A stretch of DNA of 64,000 nt from Portulaca oleracea (GCA_029582165.1 CM055892.1:12070754-12134753), one strand, 5' to 3'. Counted from the first letter of the stretch, positions 1 through 10,383 are shown. Notes: generated by a model not told the origin, from the sequence alone. Made by a program: numbers and translations.

Positions 1-756
1 AATTATTTATCTAATCTTCATTTTCTTTAAAATTTTCTCTCCATCTTTAATTATTCTCTTTGTTTATTTAAATTCCAATATGGTCAAAGTTCAGATTCTT
101 TAAAAAAAATATGAGGATTTGATAAAAAAATTAATGTTAAGCATACTACTGAAATTCATTATATATGGTCAAAGTTCAGATTGTTCAATGGTATTTTTAA
201 AATTCAGATTGTTCAATCTATTATACGTTAAAGTTCAGATTATTTAAATCTAATTTCTTATTTATTGAAGTGTATTACACCTGACTATATGTAAGTGAAG
301 TGTATGTAAGTGAAGATTAGTGCAATCCAACCAAGGATAGGTAATTACAGTTGACAAGTTAATTGAAGTGTATTTACTAATTAATTGACTTAAGGTCAAT
401 GCTAGTGAAGACATGCATATCCTATAGTGGTTGTAAGTAATTGTAAACTATTGCTGTTAGATTCATCTAAGTGAATACACAGTTGTCCCAATGCTCAAAT
501 TTCATCTTATGAAGATCACTCTAATGCACAGCACTAGAAAACGAACATAATTTGAGTTCATCTTTCAATCCTCTACATAGAATATTGTCAATCCTCGACT
601 CTTTTGTGTAGTGTACCGTTCATTATTCCACATTTGTTTTTTAAATGATTTTTTTTCTTCATATTATTTTCAGTGTAAAAAAGGGTACTGAATTGCCTAG
701 AATGGCAACTGGACAAAAAGTATTGTTTACGGAGATTTTTGCTCAATTGTTGAGGA
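1..756. other. AT-rich sequence, no gene recognised
   Basis: AT-rich sequence with short direct repeats of a GGTCAAAGTTCAGATT-like motif near 78-95, 167-182 and 225-240. I recognise no coding exon. If the PQQ-repeat exon at 1224 belongs to a gene that starts to the left of the window, this stretch would be intron. That is inference from the acceptor-like site before 1224 only. Confidence 0.5.
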
Positions 757-1125
757 GAGTTATTTCCATTTTGGACCCCAAAGTATATGAGTATTTATTT
801 TCTGAATCCTTGGTTTTCATTGTTTATTTTTGTGATTCTAAAATTTATAGGTTGAATAAAAAAGGACCTTAAAGTTTGTAGGTTGGAAAAAAAGCCCGTG
901 TTACTGTTTTTCTTTTTCTTCCCATGTTTGAATTTATCTTCCGATTAGCGCCAAACTTCAGGACTAAGGTTAAAACTAATATTAAAATCTATAATACACC
1001 TCTCTTATTCATGCTGGAACTACTTAAACCATGGGTAATTAAGGGTCTAATTAGTTATGACATGAACGAGAGGTGTATTATAGCTTCAATATCAGTTTTT
1101 AACCTTACTTTTATTATTGGTATTG
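757..1125. mobile_element. Foldback MITE, truncated copy (same family as 46328-46892)
   Basis: The stretch shares with 46328-46892 a left arm containing CCCATGTTTGAATTT, CAAACTTCAGG and CTTATTCATG, followed after about 1045 by the inverse of the same blocks (GACATGAACGAGAGG, then TCAATATCAGTTTTTAACCTTA). The right arm stops near 1125, where the copy at 46 kb continues, so this copy is truncated. Short open frames here are by-products of the arms. No transposase is encoded, as expected of a non-autonomous foldback element. I could not find a target-site duplication, so the superfamily is not assigned. Confidence 0.7.
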
Positions 1126-1223
1126 GTAGGTTTAGTTGCTTTTGTTGAGCTTTGAGTTTTTATACAGTTACATAAGAATGCTAGTGATTAGCTACCAAAA
1201 TTGAGATACAAAAATTGAAACAG

Positions 1224-1697
1224 GAGGCTGGTCCAGGAGGCCTAACAGGAGGAGGGACATGGGGATCAGCTACAGATGGAAATAGAGTGTACACCAATAT
1301 AGCCAACTCCGATGCCAAGACATTTGTCCTTAAACCATCAAACAAAACTGCGACTTCGGGTGGATGGGTTGCAATGGAGGCATCAACAGGAAAGATCTTA
1401 TGGTCAACAGGCAACCCCAGCAATGGTTCTAGTAACGGACCTGTCACAGTTGCAAATGGGGTTTTGTTTGCTGGTTCAACCAATGGCACAGGACCCATAT
1501 ATGCAATGGATGCCAACACTGGCCAAATTTTGTGGTCATTTCAAACTGGAGCAACTATTTTTGGAGGGGTGTCTGTGAGTGATGGCTGTATTTATTTTGG
1601 ACATGGTTATAAGTCGGGTTTTGGATCCTTTTCTCCTACTACCACTGCTGGTAAAACACTTTTTGCCTTTTGTGTGCCTAGGCCCTCCTTAAACTAG
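1224..1697 (+). CDS. Last exon of a PQQ-repeat beta-propeller protein (polyvinyl-alcohol-dehydrogenase-like), 5' end outside window
   Basis: An open frame of 157 codons ends at TAG 1695-1697. It encodes two PQQ-type beta-propeller repeats, recognisable by the pattern hydrophobic-A-x-(E/D)-x-x-T-G-x-I-L-W: GWVAMEASTGKILW near the middle and IYAMDANTGQILW further on, then GGVSVSDGCIYFGHGY. This matches the C-terminal blades of the plant family annotated as polyvinyl-alcohol dehydrogenase or PQQ-dependent dehydrogenase-like. The true substrate in plants is not established. There is no suitable ATG. The frame opens just after TTGAAACAG, a plausible acceptor, so I start the exon at 1224. The upstream exons are not in this window. 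If the gene is intact, the MITE at 757-1125 lies in its last intron. Alternatively this is an isolated pseudogene fragment. Confidence 0.75.
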   Translation, partial: EAGPGGLTGGGTWGSATDGNRVYTNIANSDAKTFVLKPSNKTATSGGWVAMEASTGKILWSTGNPSNGSSNGPVTVANGVLFAGSTNGTGPIYAMDANTGQILWSFQTGATIFGGVSVSDGCIYFGHGYKSGFGSFSPTTTAGKTLFAFCVPRPSLN

Positions 1698-2022
1698 TCA
1701 CCTTAAATTCAGATCCACCCTTCCTGTACTAATTCTTGTAGATGATCTCCATAACAGATAATTTACTTAGCATGTGATGGTACAATAATGCCTGGATATT
1801 TGCTTGTAATAATAATAATATATATATGCATTGCCATTTTGGGCCTTTTCTTCCTTCTCTTTTGTTAAACGAAATTATGATAGGACGTATGATTACCACT
1901 AAACTATAATAATCTTAGACTTCTGCAATACCATGAGATAGTAATTAAAAATAGACTTTTAATTAATTATAAAAAAGATAACTGAAATTTATATAATAAT
2001 ATAGTAAAGACATAAATAAAAT
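1698..2022. other. 3' flank of the PQQ exon
   Basis: The probable 3' UTR follows the stop codon, with A/T-rich tracts including an (AAT)n run and a short TA run near 1808-1828. Nothing else is recognised. Confidence 0.4.
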
Positions 2023-2150
2023 CATGAGGTCCTAGCTTAATGGTTAAGACTAAGGTCGATGTCCTAAACATGTTAGGTCCTAGATTCGATTCTCCTTCCC
2101 CTATTTGTCTATTGTCATAAAAATGTTGGTAACTTAAGTATATATGTATA
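2023..2150 (+). mobile_element. SINE-like tRNA-derived sequence
   Basis: An internal Pol III-type promoter is visible. A perfect box A (RGYNNARYGG, here AGCTTAATGG) lies at 2034-2043. A near-perfect box B (GATTCGATTCT, 9 of 11 to GGTTCGANTCC) lies at 2083-2093, about 40 bp downstream, which is normal spacing for plant SINEs. I cannot fold a complete cloverleaf, so this is not called a tRNA gene. The 3' end is uncertain because no clear poly(A)/poly(T) tail or target duplication is seen. Confidence 0.5.
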
Positions 2151-2223
2151 TACAAATTACCAAAGGAAAACATATAAGTAATATGATCCAACAAAAAGAC
2201 AACATGATAAGTTAAGCCTGTTT

Positions 2224-2345
2224 GGTTCAACTAGAGAGGATTGGAATGGAATAAAACTTGATATATAGAAGAATGAAATAGAATTTGATTCTTTGACATC
2301 ATGTGTTTGGTTGATTAAAAGAATGAAATCAATATTATTTTTATT
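2224..2345. repeat. Degenerate MITE-like remnant
   Basis: It contains GGATTGGAATGGAATAAAAC and further GAATGAAAT repeats next to GTTTGGTT motifs, a composition common in degenerate plant MITEs. No complete inverted repeat was found. Confidence 0.25.
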
Positions 2346-2351
2346 GTTTGA

Positions 2352-3011
2352 TCTAAATATACGTCCCGTCGAGTCTTCGATCCCGCGGTGGAACCTTCTT
2401 CGCGAACGCCGCTATTTTCCTCTCAAATCTTGATCTTGGCTACTCTTGACTCAATTCGATCTTGAATCTTGATTGGATGGAAGAGGAGGAGGAATTTTGG
2501 CTCTCTTTTCTCTCTTGATAGCCCTTGGAACGAATGAAGAATGAATGATAGATGAATCTCCCTCTCTTCTTTTCTAATTCGCGAACAAAACTGTCGGCGC
2601 ATGACTCACGGGACCATCATGGTCCGTGGAGCTGGCCATGGTCCGTCCGTGGTGGCTACTGGTTGCATGGTTCTGGCTTTGTTTGCTGTTGTCCGTGAAA
2701 TGGGACACCACGGTCCATGGTCTACACCAAAGTCTGACCGTGGTGGCCGCTGGCCGGGTGTTCCCTGCTCCGTTTCTCGTGAAACTCATGCCACGGTCTA
2801 TACACCTGTGGAGGATGCCTGTGGTGTATTCGATCCTACCGAAATTTGAGAACTCGCTGGTGTTTTGGCCTCAAACCTACAAATTTGCATCAAAAACACC
2901 ACCACCAAGGGTAATAGGAAAATTGGGATATAAATCAAGATTAATAATTAAAATCATCCCTAAACCACTATTGAAATCCCCTAAAAATATAGTCACAATT
3001 AGCACTTATCA
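2352..3011 (-). mobile_element. Truncated LTR related to the LTRs of the gag-only element at 50-56 kb
   Basis: Read on the minus strand, the stretch starts at 3011 with a TGATAA-like terminus and follows the LTRs at 49933 and 54470 block by block: a CTAAAAA-rich start, the GGTTTGAGGCCAAAACACCA-like block near 2860-2880, the region rich in CCACGG/CCGTGG (2600-2800), and the block around GATCCCG with a CGTCGAG-like motif (2365-2385). The match stops near 2352, so the 3' part of the LTR is missing. Sequence divergence is clearly higher than between the two LTRs at 50-56 kb. It is a partial LTR or truncated solo LTR. Open frames across 2574-3033 have no recognisable product. Confidence 0.7.
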
Positions 3012-3044
3012 TAGGGTGAACCGTGGCTTATAAATGCGGAAAGC

Positions 3045-3248
3045 AAGATGTTCACAACATCCCGGGGGAGAATGATGAAAATATGATGGTATGCCACTTA
3101 CTGGATGACTCGGGGTACAATTTGGACATACAAAAGCTCCATGTCATGTTCAATGAGCGAGAAAGAAACCTGATTTTGTCAATCACATTGAGCGAGCCAA
3201 AACCAACGGATACTCGGGCTTGGTGCAACTCAAACGACGACAACTTCT
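3045..3248 (+). pseudogene. LINE ORF2 fragment (C-terminal to RT, zinc-binding region)
   Basis: The plus-strand translation reads NIPGENDENMMVCHLLDD, then NLDIQKLHVMFNERERNLI, then ITLSEPKPTDTRAW. This is the pattern that follows reverse transcriptase in plant LINE ORF2 proteins and in host proteins derived from them (a V-x-x-L-(I/L)-D block, then N-x-x-x-(I/L)-x-x-x-F, then I-x-L-S). The frame is cut at 3249 by the terminus of Copia-A. The RNase H end of a LINE on the same strand reappears at 38930, beyond Copia-A, but the roughly 250 residues expected between are absent. The LINE assignment is from motif pattern only. Confidence 0.6.
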
Positions 3249-4160
3249 TGTTGTAAAAATAGCAAGTAGTCACAACAGGAAAGATCTTCCTTGAAATGAA
3301 GAACGAAAGGAAGAACACTGTAGTGTGGGTAACCCACTATCCTGAAAGTGATTTCGCCTGAGCACCGATGCAAACTCTCCAATGGATGGCACTCCCCAGG
3401 TTTACACGGTCTGGTTAATTTTGTGGATTCTCCATTAACCAGTTGGAGTGAACGAGTACTTGCCCAAAACAATTTGAAGAGAAGTAGAGAAAGATATCAA
3501 GAAATTTTTAGAGGAATTTTCTGTGTTAAAACAAGTGAGAGAGGAACCCTTTAAATATAAGAGAGGATGAAAATGAAAAGGTAGCACTGAAACTAGCAGT
3601 CTAGAAGACTACTCAATCAAGCCTTGAGACCCCAACAATCTGTCTCAAGCACCAATGCCCTCGTAAACACGCGCAATAAATAAAATAGTCAAAATTGTTT
3701 AAAAGGTGTCCAAACCAACCTGAGCCCGGCCCGACCGACCAGACGGACGATGGCGGTGCGTGCGCGTGCGTGTGGACCATCAAGCCCACCCTTGTCTCAA
3801 TTAGTTCAAATAGGTTTGGAGAACTCTTCTATTTAAAGTAGAACAACACTCCCTTTTCTACCAGTGTGGGACACCAACTTGTTCCAAAAATTTGTTGGGA
3901 GGTGCAACACATTCCTAGCTAACAACTGACCATTGGGGAACCATATTTTTTTAATGCACTTAAAGGGGACCAAGTTGCTAAACAATTGGCTGGCAGGTGA
4001 CTCTCCGACCATTATTTGCCGGAAAACGGTGACAGTTGAGTAACGTTAAAATTTTTTTGAATTTTCTTAGATCAATGCCGAGACTACCCTCCATTGCCCC
4101 TTCCTCCTTCCTTCCTCCTTCATCTACCATCTTCATTCTTCCTTTCTTCCTTGAGCTGCA

Positions 4161-4181
4161 ATGGCGAGGAGAGTCACAGGT
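4161..4181 (+). other. Exon-like piece 1 inside the MULE, with a donor-like site
   Basis: ATGGCGAGGAGAGTCACAG is followed directly by GTAAATTCC, which reads as a short first coding exon (MARRVTG) with a GT donor. Near-copies of this piece recur at about 5049-5075 and 5153-5185, and a variant start at 5292. Repetition inside a MULE suggests captured gene sequence that has been locally duplicated. No parent gene is identifiable from this sequence. Confidence 0.4.
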
Positions 4182-4241
4182 AAATTCCACTCTACTAATC
4201 GAACTCCTTCTACGTTCTTCATCGTTCTTCCTCCTTAATCA

Positions 4242-4951
4242 TAGGGATGGCAATGGGGCGGGGAATCCCCGAACCCGCTAGGGCCGCGCGCCGCTCTGGG
4301 GAAATATCCCCACCCCCATTGGGGATAGGAACGGGGACGGGGACGATTTTTCAAAATCTGCTCGGGGACGGGGTGGGGATGGGGACAAAATTTTCCCCAT
4401 CCCCGTCCCCATTTTCCCCGCTGGGGAAGATTCCCCGTCCCCATCCCCGAATCCCCGTCCCCGAAAAATTTAAAATTATCAAATAACCTTTATTCTAATT
4501 CAATATATATATTAATAGCAAGGATAAAGTAGTAATTTTCGAATTTTAAGTCAGAAACCCTAACCTAAACTCGCTTCCCTCCTCCATATAATTCCATAAT
4601 TCTAAGTTTTTACCTAAACTTGAGGAGGATGTATTATTGTATTTTTTTCCGAATAACACTTGTTGATGTATTATTATTTGACATTGATGTATTATTACTT
4701 GAGCAAGTTAAATAGGTTGTATTTTGAACAGGTTAAAAATCGGGTCCGATTAAAATTTGGTTAGATTTTGGATAGCTTTAAAAAATCCCCGTTGGATCCC
4801 CGTTGGGGATGGGGAATCTGTGGGGATGGGGATGGGGCAAGAATCATTCGCCGAAGCGGGGATGGGAACGGGGATGGAGACGAGTTTTGGGAGCGGGGAT
4901 GGGGACAAGGATATACTCCCCCGTCCCTGATCCACCCCGTTGCCATCCCTA
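4242..4951. mobile_element. hAT-like non-autonomous element with G-rich ends
   Basis: The ends are TAGGGATGGCAATGGGG (left) and its imperfect inverse at the right, CCCGTTGCCATCCCTA. The flanking 8-mers CTTAATCA (4234-4241) and CTTAATGT (4952-4959) match at 6 of 8 positions, fitting an 8-bp hAT target duplication that has decayed. About 200 bp at each side is made of GGGGATGGGGA/GGGGACGGGG-type repeats, in inverse orientation at the two ends. The centre is AT-rich and non-coding. Open frames over the G-rich arms are compositional. Confidence 0.75.
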
Positions 4952-5291
4952 CTTAATGTTTGGTGTTTTATGCATCGTTGAACTTGTGAATGATACATGT
5001 GGGTGTGCATTCTGGAAAATTAGAGTTTGCAAATGAAGACCCCAAAAAAAGGAGAGTCACAGGTAAATTCCAATCTGTGGTTGATGAATGTGTTTGTTGA
5101 AACCCAAAAAAAGACAGTTGAAACCCAAAAAAAGACAATGTGTTTGTTGCAATGACGAGGAGAGTCACAGGAAAATCCCAATTGCTATGGTTGATGAATG
5201 AAAACCAACATACACAAAACCCCCAAAAATCTCATCATAAACTGACTGCAATACATACACCTCCCTGGTCGCCATTGCAGCAAATACCCAA

Positions 5292-5420
5292 ATGGCGAGG
5301 AGAATCCTTGTGCCCCAAATGCTCGCCAAAAGACTGCAAAGGCCGTCCATACCGATCCCTCGATTAACAACACCAGTTGTTAGAGGTCTATATGCCACCA
5401 ATAGAGAAGACGCATGGTAG
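5292..5420 (+). pseudogene. 42-codon ORF in the MULE with a presequence-like peptide; possible captured exon
   Basis: The frame runs from ATG 5292 to TAG 5418-5420. The peptide begins MARRILVPQMLAKRLQ and ends RGLYATNREDAW. It is rich in Arg, Ser, Pro and Leu, with acidic residues only near the C-terminus, and its first 16 residues could form a basic amphipathic helix. This is the composition of mitochondrial or plastid targeting presequences. GCATGGTAGGA at the end could equally be a splice donor (GTAGGA), so the frame may be a first exon. I do not recognise the parent gene. Capture by the MULE is inferred from position inside its TIRs. Confidence 0.4.
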
Positions 5421-6434
5421 GAACCAACCTAAAAAGTTTAGGTAACAGTAACAGAGTGAAAATCAGGTGCTTTTTTTTTTTTTTTCTGCCGGTGGGGTGT
5501 AGATCCAGTTCTTCAATAAAAAAAGTAGTCATGCAATATAAAACCACTTCTAGTTGTACCCTTCGTGAACGTAATTGTTAGAAATCACAGGAGACATTGA
5601 GAATAATATCTTGGTATTCTTCTTTTCCCAGATTGGAGGGTAATATTAGTTGCTTGTTTGGGTGGTATTTGATGAAGATGAATAAGAACTAAGAAGGTGG
5701 TGTTTGGTGGGTTAGTTGATGCTCGCTTTTGAGGAGGGAGGTGTATGTATGACTTTTCACAACAGGCCATCTGGGTTTCGCCATTGATGAAGACAGATGC
5801 TAAGCATCAATTTTTTGAGGTGGGAAAGATAAGGGCTACCTTGTCTTTTCAGCTACCACCTCAAGGGGTTTTAAGACTTTTCATGTTTTCTGGCTTAAAG
5901 TGACCGGAAAGTCACCTGTCAGCCAATTGTTTAGCAACTTAGTCCCCTTTGAGTTCATTAAAAAAATGTTGTCCCCCAATGGTAAGTTGTTAGGAATGTA
6001 TGACACCTCCCAACAAATTTTTTGTAACTTGTTCCTAACAAGAAAAACCAAAAACTTAAACTTTGAGACTTAAAATCCAACAATCCCCCACAAGGATCAA
6101 AGTTTTCCAAACAGAGAAAAAAGAAAATTTGGGCAATAAAAGAAATCAATGCATAAGAGTTAATATCTTGCGATTTGAATTAACACTTAGTAACATCAAG
6201 CTTAAGATAAACATCCTATCTAGTGAACAAAGTCTAGAACTTGATAGGGAATTGTAAATCTGTCACTTGAGTACACAATAATCTCATGCTCGTTTTGTAC
6301 TCCGTGATTAACGCCATATACTAGCCATACGTCCAGCCTGGTTCTCATGGATGCTTTAGGAGATGGACCCACCAATCTCCAAAGGAAGCGACTAAACTTT
6401 CACATCTCACGTAGGTGAGTTCATCAAGTGTGTA

Positions 6435-9400
6435 TGTAACGCCCCCAGGTTACTAACCACTAGATTAGGCTAATGATACACCTAACCCAATGATTAGCAG
6501 CGGATAAACACCTGAGAGTATTACCGCCGTCCATGGAGGTAAACAAGGCTAAGACTAAACCCAATAAACATACAAAACATAAACTAACTTCGTACATGCA
6601 TCACCAAGACATAACTTAACTTAAATCGCCTCAAAACAACCTACACAACCAATACAACTTATACAAGCCAAAATATGATCAATTTCTCTTAAATCTTTCA
6701 TAAAGAGTCTATAACCACCTTCAATCCCTTAAGAAGCTCTAGGGTTTCGTCCTCCCGAGGCTTTTCCCTTCTCCTTTGCCGAGATTCCTAAAACAAAAAC
6801 ATAAAACTTCGCAAAGTGAGTTAAACTCAGTACGTATACCCCTAATAACGTAAGAATCTTTTCATAATTCGTTTTAGTTGTTTAGCGCGGTTCCAAAACA
6901 TTAAAAACAATATAAATGGCAAACAAACAATAAAAGATAGCAAAAATTACACAGCTTGATCGTCCTCAACCTGTATTTAAATCACAACTTCAATGAAAGT
7001 ACTTATAAGTTCTTTCTTTTTAAAGGTAACTGAATAACCATAAACTTGTTGAAATAAATAAAAAAGAAGATCATGCATGAACTGATATAGACACACACCC
7101 GAAACCTTTCCATAAACATGACTTAGAAAGTGAGAAGTAACTTACGTCATAAAACATGAGTCAAATCGTATACCCAACATATAACATAAAATGTTATTTC
7201 AAACCAATCACAAAGTGTGACTTATAACATGTTGTAAAATATACTTAAAAACCATAAACAAGTCCTATAAGACTTAACCTTTAACTTAAATTCTTGAAGT
7301 ACTTAATTACTTAAAACTTAGTTGCCGTATTATTATCCTGAAGGTCCCCTGCTTGCGATCATCGGTTAAGCCTCCGTATGCGCATACCCGGACTGATCGG
7401 GAGATCCAGATGGTGGATAATTATCCTATACTAGCCAAGTTTCCATGATGTGCAAGTAAGACACTTCAGTTATCTTTTCTTTGGGTGCACTAAGGCACGT
7501 ATATAATTAAGCTGGGGTGCACAAAGGCACATAAGCATATTTTTCCTTAGTGTGCACTAAGGCACCATAAACGTGGTGTGCACTTAAGGCACCATGAACG
7601 TGGGCGGGGCCTTTATTAATTTCTAAAACTTGAAAACTTAAACCTTAATACCGTGACCTTGGATTCTTAATAAAACTAGTTCCTTAAACTACCCATTTCC
7701 AATCATAACTTAAAGATATAATCTGGTAATCTACTTGAATAAGACTTGTACTTATAAAAGGGAATTTATTCATGAAATGACTCAACCAACCAAAGCATAG
7801 AATTATCGTAAAAGTTTCTATCATAAAGGGTACGCCACATAAATACTTCGAAATAATTGTGAAATTATCCTAATAAATCGACCTGAATTACTTAAAAATC
7901 CATGAAAACTTGCATATATTTTGAACATAAATCATAATACTTTACATATAAGAATAGATAATATAAAAATACTTTTAGAACTTAACATAAATGATTAATT
8001 CGTGATATTATTCATAAAAGGTCAGGCAGTATACGTACCTGGAATTCTAGAAATCACAACAAAATGAGCAGGGACTTGAACAACAGAGAGGCAACGATCT
8101 CTTGGAGTGACTTAGCAAGGATGAGAAATTAAGAGTTAGAACCCTGCCTAGGTGAGATAATGGATGGGTAACTTTAATAAAATAAAAGCGACTTGTTAAT
8201 GAATTTAATTTCTTAAGTCATCATGAAAGGGTCCTAACTATCTCTATAGACATCGTATCAACGCCTAAGAGGACTTTTCAGAAAGCTTGAAACACGCTTT
8301 AAAACTGTTAGCTCAAGGACTAAAGACATGATTAAGAAGGTCAAAACTCTTATTTCCCTAATCTTCCCAGAAAAAAAAACATCAACTAAGCTTTTCCGAA
8401 AGGTCATAGCTCAAGTTATACTAATCGGTTTTGGGCCCGTAAGCTGCCTATGGAAAGCTCATGATTCATACTCCAACTTTCATTTTCACCACTACTTGAT
8501 TTAAGCTTGGGAAGAGGTCGATTCTCAGCCTCAATCAGATACAGCCACGACAACATAATTTTGGAAAAACTCAGATTTTTGTCCTTCAATTAGAAGCTCA
8601 TAACTCTCTCTTCCGACATCCTATGAATGCATACCATATCATTCTGGAAAGCTCAGAATGTCCTCTAAAATGTTTATGTTCAGCCCTTAAATCATAGCAC
8701 CCTCTAACCAATCGAAAAATATCCATATTTGAATCGACGTCAGAATTTCTCATGTTGGCATGACTTTACGATTTTGGCCATAAATCCTAATATACACGTT
8801 GAAACGAGGAACCATAAAAACCGGCTGTTAGCTAACACTTTAATATAGCTATTCATGCCATAAAATCACCCAGAATTACAATCTTTATTTTCTGAAAAAA
8901 CCAATTATCAACCGGATTGCAAGCCTCTTAATACATCATTAACATGCATGCTTAAACTCTTGTGATTTAGATATATCTCTCCTAAAACACAATCCAACAC
9001 TCATAATTACAATATTCAAACTTGAAAGGCCCAGAAAATCACCATTTAGATCCATTTTAATTGCATGCAACACCACTACATCATCTATTTCCACAATTCA
9101 TCATCAAACTCAACATGCACCACCTCAAAACTTTCAATCTTCTAAATCTATAGTTAATCTATAAACATGCATTTTGCATCTAACCATTTTCCTTACTTTC
9201 ACAGAGAATTACTCCTTCCAATTCACATGCATGCTCATTATTTGCAAGGAATTTACTTAATAAACACTAAGATAACATGAACTTCAGCATACTTACCCAA
9301 ATTCTTATCTTTGAATTATTCCACACTAATCTTTACTTGAAGACCTTAAAACTCTTGCTTTGATTCTGGAAAGACATAATAATAACAAGAGAAAATAAAA

Positions 9401-10188
9401 CTTTAGAATGCCATTTGATTTATCCTTAAAAGGAAGAGGAAGAAGAATGGAGTGATATACTACTTGAAATGGAAGAAAAACAAGAAAGATGAGATGATGA
9501 TGATGTGGTGGTGCGATGGTGGCCGGAAAAATGGCTGGAAAACGGCCGACGGCGACTGCTGGTGGCCGGCAGCAAGGCTGGTGGTCGCGGCTGGGCAGTG
9601 AGGAGGTGGATGGTCATGGTGAGAGAGAGAGCAAGGGAGATGAGGTGTTAATTTGGTTATTTTTTTCAAATGAATACATATTAACTTGAGTCATATATAC
9701 ATATAATAACCAAGGCCCAAAACCAAGCCCCTCTTCCTTTCTTGGCCGGTCAACATGGCCCAAACAAGACAAATTTTGACAATTTTAATTCTCCCCTCGT
9801 ATACTTCTGTCTCCCTATTTTCCCAAATTACCGAAAATTGCTAAACCATAAAAAATATTATCGATTACCCAAATAAAAATTTCCAACATCTCCATAAGAT
9901 TCCTCATAATTATAACCTTAAATAATTTCGAATAAAGAAGGAACCGGTACATCGGTCTCGGTAAAAGAATTCATGTACGATCAGAACCATCGTAAAAATT
10001 ATCGGTAGCGATTTTTCTAAGAAAAGAAAATTAAACTGAATCGTTGATGATCGTTGCACTGTTCAAGTCCTGCAAAACATACATTGGGTTAGAAAAATGG
10101 AACACGCGCTTTAATTAATCATGATTTAATTTTAACCTTGATTATTTAAACTACTAAGAACGTATCAATGGGCGATTTTGTTATTACA
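6435..10188 (-). mobile_element. Solo LTR of a long-LTR gypsy element (Tekay/Del-like), 3.75 kb
   Basis: The terminus TGTAACGCC at 6435 and TATTACA at 10188 form TG...CA ends. They are flanked by a perfect 5-bp duplication GTGTA (6430-6434 and 10189-10193). No internal coding region is present, so this is a solo LTR, the product of LTR-LTR recombination. Minus orientation is inferred from a TATA-rich stretch followed by a pyrimidine-rich leader when read on the minus strand (9720 down to 9420), the same order as in the plus-strand LTR at 39780. A GTGCACTAAGGCAC repeat lies inside. The lineage is inferred from LTR length and terminus only. Confidence 0.8.
7484..7606. repeat. Irregular tandem repeats with GTGCAC and AAGGCAC cores
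   Basis: Four copies of a GTGCACTAAGGCAC-like unit (variants GTGCACAAAGGCAC, GTGCACTTAAGGCACC) occur between 7484 and 7606 with spacers of 15-35 bp. Each contains the palindrome GTGCAC. They sit in the solo LTR in a position comparable to the 25-bp repeats of the other long LTR (42393-42588). Confidence 0.65.
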
Positions 10189-10383
10189 GTGTACTACCTC
10201 ACACCTCCAATTTAATGGATATGAACTCATTAAGAGCTAAAGCTCAACCTCAATCAAATAGTAGTAAGCACCGCATACACACCATAGGGAGGGAAACTAA
10301 ATCGTGCTCCTGAATTGTTGATGACTTCGTTAGTACCCCTGGAACTTGCCTTTTACAGCTAAGTAGGGATCAATCATCACAAT

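Larger units (their letters stand above)
3886..6026. mobile_element. Mutator-like DNA transposon (MULE), non-autonomous, possible gene-capture cargo
   Basis: Terminal inverted repeats of about 120 bp pair 3886-4008 with 5903-6026. Shared blocks are TTTGTTGGGAGGTG, CATTCCTA, CCATTGGGG, TTTTTTTAATG, AAAGGGGAC and GTTGCTAAACAATTGGCTG. The element is bordered by a 9-bp direct repeat ACTTGTTCC (3877-3885 and 6027-6035). Long TIRs with a 9-bp duplication are diagnostic of the Mutator superfamily. The Copia-A 5' LTR has the single-copy version of the site (CCAACTTGTTTCCAACAAG), confirming insertion. No MURA transposase is present. The interior holds repeated exon-like pieces beginning ATGGCGAGGAGA and a hAT-like insertion. 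Confidence 0.85.
3249..10203 (-). repeat. Copia-A 3' LTR, split by two insertions
   Basis: The LTR sequence occupies 3249-3885, 6036-6434 and 10194-10203, about 1.05 kb in total. The first two blocks align with the 5' LTR at 37709-38929. The inner boundary is set from a TGTGAGG terminus (minus strand) preceded by a purine-rich AAATTGGAGG that would be the polypurine tract. This end is less certain, because the 5' LTR copy lacks the corresponding last 110-130 bp. At 3602-3603 it has the uninterrupted TA target of the Stowaway found in the other LTR. Confidence 0.65.

Noticed and set aside
645..1148. Two small plus-strand ORFs upstream of the PQQ exon
   Set aside because: They fall largely on the arms of the foldback MITE.
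2023..2110. tRNA gene
   Set aside because: Box A and box B are present, but I could not pair acceptor and anticodon stems. It fits a SINE head better.
4235..5036. Pro/Gly/Trp-rich open frames on both strands
   Set aside because: They are translations of GGGGATGGGGA-type repeats of the hAT-like element, open in several frames through composition.
9426..9669. Small minus-strand ORFs with Pro/Ser/His-rich peptides
   Set aside because: They lie in the transcribed leader of a solo LTR. No domain, low complexity.
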